Assembly (NCBI GenBank): GCA_947624915.1
Contig: CANQMF010000013.1
Coordinates: forward strand, 1 to 19,956
Origin: an uncultured Bacilli bacterium
Lineage (GTDB): Bacteria > Bacillota_I > Bacilli_A > RF39 > UBA660
Direction of reading: 5' to 3'
Length of the DNA: 19,956 bases
Part shown: positions 13,825 to 19,956 of the stretch, piece by piece
Numbering within the stretch: position 1 is the first letter of the stretch
Layout: each line of letters opens with the position of its first letter
Made by a program: the position numbers and the translations under genes
The notes under the pieces: generated by a model
Databases searched by the model: none
The model's input: only the letters and a program-made list of their open reading frames with translations
What the model was told of the DNA's origin: nothing

Positions 13825-14544
13825 TTATTCATTTGGAACGCTAACACTAGGTCCGCTTTTTCCATTAGCATAGTATTCTGGTACTTTACCCCTTATCATT
13901 TTAATTGCTAAAGGTACACTAGTTTTTACTTTAGAGCCTCCCGATTGAAAAGGCAATATAACCTGCAAATTAACTTCCACGTCAACATACACCTCGATTA
14001 AAGCATTATTAATTCCATAATTAGTTACTTTTGTTCTAACCCCACTATCAATACTACCTACTAAATTAATGCGAACAGGTATTTTAGGACTCAAATTTGA
14101 TAAAAATGAATTGTTATATACTATTCCCAAAGGTACCTCATAGATAATTCCCTGCTTTAGCCTATCTTGATTATAATGTGCTAAAACATTGCTAGATAAA
14201 TCTAACATTTCAATATTACCACTTTCTAAATACTTAATATTAGATTGAATTGTTTGAACTATTGTTGATAATACTTTATTTACCATAACAGAATCAAAGT
14301 CAATTGTGGCAATCTCTCCATTTTCATAAGTAGTAATAAATAACTTATCAAAACTAATCCCATCTACAACTTGTTTTTTTATTGCATCATTAATAACAAT
14401 AGTTGATATTTTGTTAGTTTCCTCTTTCGCCATAATCATCATAAGAGGTGTTACCTTTTTATTTATTAACGCAAAGCCTAAAATAATTCCTAAGATAATA
14501 ATAACAGATAAAGTTAAAAACGTATGTTTATTATGCCTTCTCAT
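13825..14544 (-). CDS. yunB: Sporulation protein YunB
   Basis: 239 residues: short basic N-terminus (MRRHNKH), one membrane segment at about 8-27, then an extracytoplasmic domain. The run TKVTNYGINNALIEVYVDVEV with VILPF shortly after, and EVPLGIVYNNSFLSNLSPKIP earlier, match the YunB family. In B. subtilis yunB is a mother-cell (sigma-E) gene needed for efficient sporulation. No ribosome binding site precedes the ATG; instead a TATAAT (14555-14550) sits 5 nt before it, so the message may be leaderless. Divergent from the CBS-domain gene. Family assignment is strong; that this organism forms spores is inference. Confidence 0.88.
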   Translation of the reverse strand: MRRHNKHTFLTLSVIIILGIILGFALINKKVTPLMMIMAKEETNKISTIVINDAIKKQVVDGISFDKLFITTYENGEIATIDFDSVMVNKVLSTIVQTIQSNIKYLESGNIEMLDLSSNVLAHYNQDRLKQGIIYEVPLGIVYNNSFLSNLSPKIPVRINLVGSIDSGVRTKVTNYGINNALIEVYVDVEVNLQVILPFQSGGSKVKTSVPLAIKMIRGKVPEYYANGKSGPSVSVPNE

Positions 14545-14564
14545 ACTTTATTATATTAAAGTAT
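14543..14564. repeat. Dyad overlapping the yunB start
   Basis: Perfect 8-bp inverted repeat ATACTTTA (14543-14550) and TAAAGTAT (14557-14564) with a 6-bp centre that contains the yunB-facing -10 (14550-14555). It covers the first base pairs of the yunB coding region, so a bound protein would block both transcription and initiation. Confidence 0.55.
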
Positions 14565-14567
14565 AAT

Positions 14568-14594
14568 ATTTATATTATCACGAATAATATAAAT
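14568..14594. repeat. Dyad in the leader of the CBS-domain gene
   Basis: Perfect 11-bp inverted repeat ATTTATATTAT (14568-14578) and ATAATATAAAT (14584-14594) around CACGA, directly before the GGTGAT ribosome binding site of the CBS gene. It can be an operator or form an mRNA hairpin. A plus-strand TATAAT (14562-14567) lies just upstream but has no recognisable -35. Confidence 0.6.
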
Positions 14595-14603
14595 GGTGAT
14601 AAT

Positions 14604-15044
14604 ATGTTAATTAAAGATATTTGTAAACAAGAACTCATTGTTAGCTCTATTTATGACAGTATAAAGGATGTTAGTAAAAAGATGCAATTACATGATATCG
14701 GATTTATGCCTATTAAAGATCAAAATCAAATTATAGGTGTAATAACTGATCGTGACATTGTTATACGAGCTCTAGCAGAAAATAAAACCGAACTAAAGGA
14801 TGTTATATCGTCAAATATTGTATCAATTGATATTAATCAAGATGTAAATGAAGCACTAAATTACTATCGGAAATATCAAATAAAAAGATTACTGGTGACA
14901 AATAATAATGAATTTGTCGGTGTTTTAAGCTTAGCGGATGTTTTAAAATCTAATGATGATAAACTACTTCTTGAAACTTTTAAGAGTATCTATAAAACAG
15001 ATAGTAATGATAATCATGTCTCCGTTGAAAGTTTTGAATTATAA
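14604..15044 (+). CDS. CBS-domain pair protein
   Basis: 146 residues made almost wholly of two CBS domains (about 5-58 and 68-125), each ending in the typical [IV]xGV[IL][TS]xxD[IV][IVL] strand: IIGVITDRDIV and FVGVLSLADVL. Such stand-alone pairs bind adenosine nucleotides (AMP, ATP, SAM or c-di-AMP) and often act as regulators; the ligand cannot be read from the sequence. The last 20 residues are polar. GGTGAT (14595-14600) precedes the ATG. It is divergent from yunB and convergent with the ftsX-linked gene. It resembles B. subtilis YhcV/YlbB-type proteins in size. Confidence 0.88.
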   Translation: MLIKDICKQELIVSSIYDSIKDVSKKMQLHDIGFMPIKDQNQIIGVITDRDIVIRALAENKTELKDVISSNIVSIDINQDVNEALNYYRKYQIKRLLVTNNNEFVGVLSLADVLKSNDDKLLLETFKSIYKTDSNDNHVSVESFEL

Positions 15045-15061
15045 TAGTGAAAACAAATAAA

Positions 15062-15101
15062 ACCTTTAAAACACTAACAAACTATGTTATATTTTAAAGG
15101 T
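15062..15101 (-). terminator. Hairpin between the CBS gene and the ftsX-linked gene
   Basis: 10-bp stem ACCTTTAAAA / TTTTAAAGGT (15062-15071 with 15092-15101) and a 20-nt loop. On the minus strand it is followed by a T-rich tract (TTTATTTGTTTTC), so it probably ends the prfB-ftsX transcript; the plus side has no T run. Confidence 0.6.
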
Positions 15102-15109
15102 ATAATTGA

Positions 15110-16249
15110 TTACTTTATTAGTTGTCTTTTTAAATTGGGATTAGAAACATATTCTGTGAGCCAAGGCCATAACTGTAAGACACGTTTATCACTCATAATA
15201 AAATTATATAAAGTTTTTTCATCTATTTGTTCTTTTGTCGATGAAAATAACGCTAATAATTTACCACATAGTTTACCATAATCATTATTTATCGTAGTAG
15301 CTATGCTTTGCTGTGAACAAACCGACTTTTTTTCACTATCTAAAGATAACGTTAGTTCATCAAGATCCAACAAATGTAAAACACTACTCTTTAGATGAGG
15401 TGGAACAAAATCAAGAACCCAAATATTTTGTCGCAACAAATTTCGTCTATCATTAGTCGAATAGTATTTTGAATGATGATAACAATATTCGAGTACTGCT
15501 TTATCAAAATTATCATCTAAATTTTTAAATAATCGTTCTAACTCATATGAGAATCTTAAGTAATCTCTAATCAAAATAGCTGGAATAGCTATCTTTTTAT
15601 GCTCGAATGTTATTTTTGATCCCTTACCTGTTACACCAATTGGTAAATCAAGATTACCAAAAGGTATATGGATACTTCGCATCACGTCGATTCTTTTATT
15701 ATTACTTAGATGCATTAAAATCCATGGATATCGTTTAACAATTATATTTATATCAATAATATCAGATAGCATAATAGCCATAAACTTATCATCAAAAGCA
15801 TTATAAGTATCTAAAAAAAGCCATTCAATTATATCAGCTTCTAGCTGAATTTTTTTTTGTTGCCAAATAGGTACACTTATTTCCTTGAAAAAAAGCTTTT
15901 TAATATTATTTCTAATGTAGGCATCGTAAGGCATTTTAATTTTACTAAAGTGAACAGAAAAATATTTATTTTTGACCAATATACCAATATCCTGTTCAGT
16001 AGCATACCTTAATATCCATTGATTATCAGCCAAAAAGTTTAATATATCAGGTCTATCATTACATTCACTAATCCAAATATGTAACTGTTTTTGAATATAA
16101 TTAACATTATCTGACACAAAAAGGTTTTCTATTTGCTCACAATAAGCTCGATATTTTGTATTGTTATCATTAAACACCTCTACAATACCATAAACAAGGT
16201 GCTTTGATGAATCATTATAATCGACAGGTATTTTCTCTATAAACTTCAT
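15110..16249 (-). CDS. Hypothetical protein with four Trp-centred repeat motifs, coupled to ftsX
   Basis: Not recognised. 379 residues, soluble, no signal peptide or membrane segment, largely helical. Four similar motifs recur about 100 residues apart: ILNFLADNQWILRYAT (W78), IIVKRYPWILMHLS (W176), NLLRQNIWVLDFVP (W277) and VLQLWPWLTEYVS (W363); each is followed by a polar turn. This suggests an internally repeated, possibly armadillo- or TPR-like helical protein. The start ATG lies 1 nt after the ftsX stop (TAATATG) and has no ribosome binding site of its own, so it depends on translational coupling to ftsX. That links its expression to FtsEX and hints at a role in division or wall control; this is inference from position only. 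Confidence 0.75.
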   Translation of the reverse strand: MKFIEKIPVDYNDSSKHLVYGIVEVFNDNNTKYRAYCEQIENLFVSDNVNYIQKQLHIWISECNDRPDILNFLADNQWILRYATEQDIGILVKNKYFSVHFSKIKMPYDAYIRNNIKKLFFKEISVPIWQQKKIQLEADIIEWLFLDTYNAFDDKFMAIMLSDIIDINIIVKRYPWILMHLSNNKRIDVMRSIHIPFGNLDLPIGVTGKGSKITFEHKKIAIPAILIRDYLRFSYELERLFKNLDDNFDKAVLEYCYHHSKYYSTNDRRNLLRQNIWVLDFVPPHLKSSVLHLLDLDELTLSLDSEKKSVCSQQSIATTINNDYGKLCGKLLALFSSTKEQIDEKTLYNFIMSDKRVLQLWPWLTEYVSNPNLKRQLIK

Positions 16250-16250
16250 A

Positions 16251-17165
16251 TTATATTTTTAAATGTTTCCTAACAGCTCGCCATGATCCAAACATACCAA
16301 CAACCATACCAATTAAAATTAATACTCCAGCAATATTAAAAATAAATGGATTAGGCTTTACCAAATTAATAAAATTTCCAAATAACTCACCATCAAAATA
16401 ACTATATAAGGAACTATAACCATAAGTTGTTACCAAAATTGGAATAATAGAACCCATAACGCCTAAAAATAATCCTTCAAAAATAAACGGTATTTTAATA
16501 TTAATATTAGAAGCACCAACTAAACGCATGATATCAATTTCTCTTTTTCTTGAAAAGATAGTAATCTTAATGGTATTAGATATTAAGAAAGCTGTTACCA
16601 AGACAAGTGCAATAACAATAACATAAGTTGCTTTGCGTATAACATCAAAAATAGTAACCAATCGTTCGATCATTCCTTCACCATACTTAACTGTATCAAC
16701 ACCATCAATCTTTCCTAATGCTTTAACCGTTTTTTCTATCTTATTGATATCAATAACTTTGACATGATAAGTATCCTTTAAAAAATTAGTTTCTCTCGTA
16801 TCATATTTTTCTAGTACCGAAGTATAGGTATCTGATGACTCCATCAACTCATCACGAACATCCATTTTACTCTTAGCAATAACATCACTTTCTTTTGTAC
16901 CAACATTGTCAATTTGACGAATTTCCTGTTCAATTTCTTTAAAACGTTGTTCTTCAATATCTTTGTCCAAGAAAACCACAATTGTCACATCTTGTTCTAC
17001 TTTGCGAGTAAAACCGTTGACATTAGCAGAAAGAACCATTGCAATAGCCACTACAATCAATGTAATGGTAATGCAAGAAATAGATGCAATTGACAATGAG
17101 AAATTACGAAAAACACTTTTAAAAGAATCTCTAATATTTCTACTTAAAATTCTAAATAGCTTCAT
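16251..17165 (-). CDS. ftsX: Cell division ABC transporter permease FtsX
   Basis: Membrane partner of FtsE; the FtsEX complex uses ATP to activate peptidoglycan hydrolases across the membrane at division or elongation sites. 304 residues with the usual layout: N-terminal membrane segment (about 25-45), extracytoplasmic domain (about 50-165; VTIVVFLDKDIEE, VDTVKYGEGMIERL), then three membrane segments in the C-terminal half, with the conserved KREIDIMRLVGASNINIKIPFIFEG loop. Start choice: an ATG seven codons upstream exists, but AAGGAGAG fits the ATG at 17165, which overlaps the ftsE end by 14 nt. Downstream gene is coupled. Strong call. Confidence 0.94.
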   Translation of the reverse strand: MKLFRILSRNIRDSFKSVFRNFSLSIASISCITITLIVVAIAMVLSANVNGFTRKVEQDVTIVVFLDKDIEEQRFKEIEQEIRQIDNVGTKESDVIAKSKMDVRDELMESSDTYTSVLEKYDTRETNFLKDTYHVKVIDINKIEKTVKALGKIDGVDTVKYGEGMIERLVTIFDVIRKATYVIVIALVLVTAFLISNTIKITIFSRKREIDIMRLVGASNINIKIPFIFEGLFLGVMGSIIPILVTTYGYSSLYSYFDGELFGNFINLVKPNPFIFNIAGVLILIGMVVGMFGSWRAVRKHLKI

Positions 17166-17847
17166 GACGATACTCTCCTTCTGCATATTCTTTATAAATA
17201 CGTCCTTGATCTAATTCAACAACCCTTTTTTTCATTTTACCAACAATCTCAGTATCATGAGTAACAACAATAATAGTTGTACCTAACTTGTTAATTGCTT
17301 CAAGAACATTCATAATTTCCATACTTGTTTTTTCATCCAAATTTCCTGTTGGCTCATCACATATTAATATCTTTGGTCCATTAACAATGGCCCTTGCAAT
17401 AGCAACCCTTTGTTGTTCACCACCAGATAATTGATGTGGATATTGCTTAGCTTTATTCTTCAAACCAACAAGTTCTAACACTTTGATTACCTTACTATGA
17501 ATTTCATCAGTCGGTACACCAAATATTTCTAAAGCAAAAGCCACATTCTCATACACCGTTGATTTAGGTAACAGTTTAAAGTCTTGGAAAACGACTCCCA
17601 ATTTTCGTCTTATTTTGTAAACTTTTCGATTCGTTATTTTAGCAACATCTATGCCTCCAATGTATATATGTCCACTCGTTGGTCGCTCCTCACGATATAA
17701 CATCTTAATTAAGGTTGATTTACCACAACCAGTCGCTCCTATAATAAAAACAAACTCCCCCTTTTTAAAGGATATTGATAAATCATGAATTGCTGTTACG
17801 CCAGTTTTATATGTTTTACTAGCATTTTTGATTGTTATCAGTTCCAT
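17152..17847 (-). CDS. ftsE: Cell division ATP-binding protein FtsE
   Basis: Cytoplasmic ATPase of the FtsEX complex. 231 residues with all ABC motifs: Walker A GATGCGKST at 37-45, Q-loop at VVFQDF (Q88), signature LSGGEQQR at 140-147, Walker B ILICDEPTGNLDE at 160-172 and the switch His in VVTHD. The length and the sequence around the signature (QYPHQLSGGEQQRVAIARAI) are typical FtsE. A strong ribosome binding site AGGAGGAG precedes the ATG. It overlaps ftsX and follows the yitT-type gene by 11 nt, all within the prfB operon as in Bacillus. Confidence 0.96.
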   Translation of the reverse strand: MELITIKNASKTYKTGVTAIHDLSISFKKGEFVFIIGATGCGKSTLIKMLYREERPTSGHIYIGGIDVAKITNRKVYKIRRKLGVVFQDFKLLPKSTVYENVAFALEIFGVPTDEIHSKVIKVLELVGLKNKAKQYPHQLSGGEQQRVAIARAIVNGPKILICDEPTGNLDEKTSMEIMNVLEAINKLGTTIIVVTHDTEIVGKMKKRVVELDQGRIYKEYAEGEYRHEAI

Positions 17848-17858
17848 ACCTACTCCTC

Positions 17859-18728
17859 CTACACACCACCTGATGCTTCATAAGCATCAGTAACTATAAA
17901 GAATGCATCCTTATCAATCATCTTAATTCCTTCTCTAAATAAATAATATTCTTTAGTAGGAACGATGCACATAATTATTTTTTCAACATTTCCCGTATAT
18001 CCTCCGCGACCTTCTATAACTGTAACACCGTGCGACAAATTCTGTGTAATAAATTTCTTAACGGCCGTTTCGTGTTCCGTGATAATATAAAAAGTTTTAG
18101 AAGATGATATTCCAAATATTACTTTATCAGTAATTAAACCAACAACATACATATTCAGTACTGAATAAATAAAAATATCTAATCCAAATACAGGTATACA
18201 AAAAATAATAATAATCATATCAGAAAAATACATTGCTTTACCTAATGACATTTTAGCATATTTGCTGATAATTTGATTTAAAATATCAGTTCCACCGCTA
18301 GTATACCCCGATTTAAAAACTAAGCCAAGTCCCGTACCAGTCAGTACAGCGCCACATCCAACTATCAAAATATTTTCTAAACCACCAAGTTCAATTGTCA
18401 AAAGTGGCTCCGTTACTTTGACCAGTAATGGAAACAAAATAGTTCCCATAATAGTATTCCGTGTACTATCACGGCCTAGAAAGATATAACTAAGAATCAA
18501 TAAAAGAACATTAGAAATTAATATGGTTATAGCGGGATCTACAGAGAACAATTTTTCTATCATAATTCCTAATCCGCCAACACCATAAATAACATTACAT
18601 TTTCTTATAAATAAGTTATAAGACACCGCTACCATTATTAACCCCAAAATAAAAGTTATATATCTTTTTAACCAATGTGCTGCATAAATTTTGTTTAAAA
18701 GAACTTTATTTTCTGTCTTTTCACTCAT
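17859..18728 (-). CDS. YitT family membrane protein (DUF161 + DUF2179)
   Basis: 289 residues. About five or six hydrophobic segments occupy residues 20-200 (for example FILGLIMVAVSYNLFI, ILISNVLLLILSYIFLG, LIVGCGAVLTGTGLGLVF), with the family's GLGxVFKSGYTSGGTDILNQI loop; a cytoplasmic DUF2179 domain follows (about 205-285; GVTVIEGRGGYTG, KDAFFIVTDAYEASGGV). Function of the family is unsettled; transport or signalling have been suggested. Its start overlaps the prfB stop by 1 nt (TAATG), so translation is coupled. B. subtilis has a YitT homologue (YvjA) in the same position between prfB and ftsE. Confidence 0.9.
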   Translation of the reverse strand: MSEKTENKVLLNKIYAAHWLKRYITFILGLIMVAVSYNLFIRKCNVIYGVGGLGIMIEKLFSVDPAITILISNVLLLILSYIFLGRDSTRNTIMGTILFPLLVKVTEPLLTIELGGLENILIVGCGAVLTGTGLGLVFKSGYTSGGTDILNQIISKYAKMSLGKAMYFSDMIIIIFCIPVFGLDIFIYSVLNMYVVGLITDKVIFGISSSKTFYIITEHETAVKKFITQNLSHGVTVIEGRGGYTGNVEKIIMCIVPTKEYYLFREGIKMIDKDAFFIVTDAYEASGGV

Positions 18729-19829
18729 TATTTAATTCCCCTTTTTAAATTTTCATTGATAAATTCGTCTAAATCGCCATCCAATACCTTATTAACATTA
18801 CTCGTTTCATAATTAGTCCGATGATCCTTGACTAATGAATAAGGATGCATAGTATAAGTTCGAATTTGTGAGCCAAAGTTAATATCCATACTCTCTCCCT
18901 TAAAGTTAGATAATTCTTTTTCCCGCTTATCTACTTCTAATTGATATAACTTATTTTTTAATACATTAAGGGCAATTTCCTTATTTCGTATCTGACTTCG
19001 TTCATTTTGACAGGTAACTACAATTTTAGTTGGAAGATGCGTAATACGAACAGCACTGTCTGTAGTATTTACACCTTGTCCACCTTTTCCACTCGAACGA
19101 TATACATCAACTCTTAAATCACTATCTTTGATATCAATATCAATTATATCATTGTTATAAACAGGCGTTATATCTACTGAAGCAAAAGATGTATGTCGTC
19201 TATTATTAGAATCAAATGGTGATATACGGATCAATCGATGAACTCCCCGTTCATTTTTAAGACAGCCGTAACAATTCTTACCATGAATTACCATAGAAAC
19301 ACTCTTAATGCCAGCTTCTTCGCCATTTTGAAAATCAAGCACTTCTATTTTATAACCATGTCTTTCACAGTATCTTGTATACATTCGATATAACATATTA
19401 GCCCAATCGCATGACTCAGTTCCACCAGCGCCAGGATGAATATCTAATATACAATCACAGCTATCATACGGTCCATTAAACATTAACCTTAGGGACAAGT
19501 CATCCAAAGCTGTTCTTAGTCTATCAACACCCATTTCTAATTCATTATGCAATTGAGCATCATCATCTTCTTTAAGCATACGGGCCAACGTCAAACTATC
19601 ATTAATTTCTTTTTTTAACACCGAAATATTACTAACATCATCTTTTAATTGACTTAATTCAGTTAGAACATCTTTATAACCAACAGAAGACCAGAAATCT
19701 TCCTTTTTAATAGTTAATTCTAGCTCACCTATTCTTATTTGCTTCTTATCAACGTCAAAGAGCCCTCCATAAATCATCTATTTTTTTAACATAGTTGTCA
19801 TAGATATTTATAATTTCACTTACTTCCAT
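18728..19829 (-). CDS. prfB: Peptide chain release factor 2, with programmed +1 frameshift
   Basis: RF2 releases finished peptides at UGA and UAA stop codons. The gene is read in two frames: ATG at 19829 (ribosome binding site GGAGGG, 19840-19835) opens a 24-codon frame MEVSEIINIYDN...DDLWRAL that ends in CTT TGA (19760-19755); a +1 shift on CTT T continues as DVDKKQIRIGEL. The shifted product is 366 residues, the standard RF2 length. Key motifs: SPF codon-reading tripeptide (about 203-205, in RISPFDSNNRRHTSF), which sets RF2 apart from RF1, and GGQ (about 249-251, in SSGKGGQGVN) for hydrolysis. An annotation starting at the internal ATG (19777) would be wrong. First gene of the prfB-yitT-ftsE-ftsX operon. 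Confidence 0.95.
19754..19769 (-). promoter_or_regulatory. Programmed frameshift site of prfB
   Basis: On the minus strand TGGAGGGCTCTTTGAC: an internal Shine-Dalgarno GGAGGG (19768-19763) 2 nt before the slippery CTT TGA C (19760-19754). This is the classic RF2 autoregulatory site: low RF2 makes the in-frame UGA slow to terminate and favours the +1 shift. Confidence 0.95.
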
Positions 19830-19850
19830 AGCTACCCTCCATACTAAATA

Positions 19851-19879
19851 ATTATATCATTAATTAGCGTTTTTTTAAA
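19851..19879 (-). promoter_or_regulatory. Promoter of the prfB operon
   Basis: Minus-strand -35-like TTTAAA (19879-19874), 17-bp spacer, -10 TATAAT (19856-19851) preceded by TGA (extended -10). Start near 19844 leaves a short leader with GGAGGG. Upstream to the window end (19880-19956) I see only AT-rich sequence. Confidence 0.6.
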
Positions 19880-19956
19880 GAGAATAAGAAAAAAAAGTAA
19901 ATTTCGTTAATTTTTATTTTTTTATAAATTTTATGTAACATTCTTCATTTTTTATG

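Noticed and set aside
15084..15281. Plus-strand 65-codon frame after the CBS gene
   Set aside because: Antisense to the conserved-looking C-terminus of the ftsX-linked protein and includes the terminator hairpin; no ribosome binding site.
1..19956. CRISPR arrays, tRNA genes, insertion sequences, prophage
   Set aside because: No regularly spaced direct repeats, cloverleaf-type sequences, transposase, integrase or phage-like genes were seen by eye on either strand.

Overview
The window looks like chromosomal DNA of a low-GC Bacillota (Firmicutes), most likely an uncultured, possibly gut-associated member of the Bacilli in the broad sense. The reasons are the strong AT bias, AGGAGG/GGTGAT-type ribosome binding sites, TTGACA/TATAAT promoters, a T-box leader, and gene pairs known from Bacillus subtilis (tmcAL/ylbM next to yceD-rpmF; prfB-yitT-ftsE-ftsX; yutD next to yunB). 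TGA is used as a stop and TGG for Trp, so this is the standard bacterial code and not a Mycoplasma-type code. The sporulation gene yunB suggests descent from spore formers. The taxonomic placement is inference.

Layout. (1) 1-972: rpsD on the plus strand with its own promoter, a structured leader and a terminator; bases 1-100 hold nothing I recognise. (2) 1085-3803, minus strand: a tyrosine-type T-box leader controls deoC, a dimeric dUTPase and tyrS. The DeoC carries an unusual His/Cys-rich C-terminal tail. (3) 3800-5306, minus: a membrane-anchored hypothetical protein, rpmF (L32) and yceD (DUF177), divergent from tmcAL (plus, 5338-6474). (4) 6480-10467: a 1202-residue secreted protein with a SipW-type signal and two duplicated modules, preceded by a 306-bp gene-free stretch full of inverted repeats. 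(5) 10468-13468, minus: a small operon of a DUF1292-like protein, a coiled-coil protein, a double zinc-ribbon membrane protein (YdjG-like) and a TPM-domain membrane protein (YdjH-like). (6) 13461-15101: yutD and yunB (minus), and a CBS-domain protein (plus) divergent from yunB across a 59-bp gap containing two dyads. (7) 15110-19879, minus: prfB (RF2, with programmed frameshift), yitT-type membrane protein, ftsE, ftsX and an unrecognised 379-residue protein with four Trp-centred motifs spaced roughly 100 residues apart.

Functionally most of the window is housekeeping: translation (S4, L32, TyrRS, RF2, tRNA modification), nucleotide metabolism and division/cell-wall control. The accessory, less explained parts are the SipW-type surface protein with its upstream repeats, the YdjGH-like envelope operon, the DeoC tail under a T-box, and the protein coupled to FtsX. 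I saw no tRNA or rRNA gene, transposase, integrase, CRISPR array or prophage gene.
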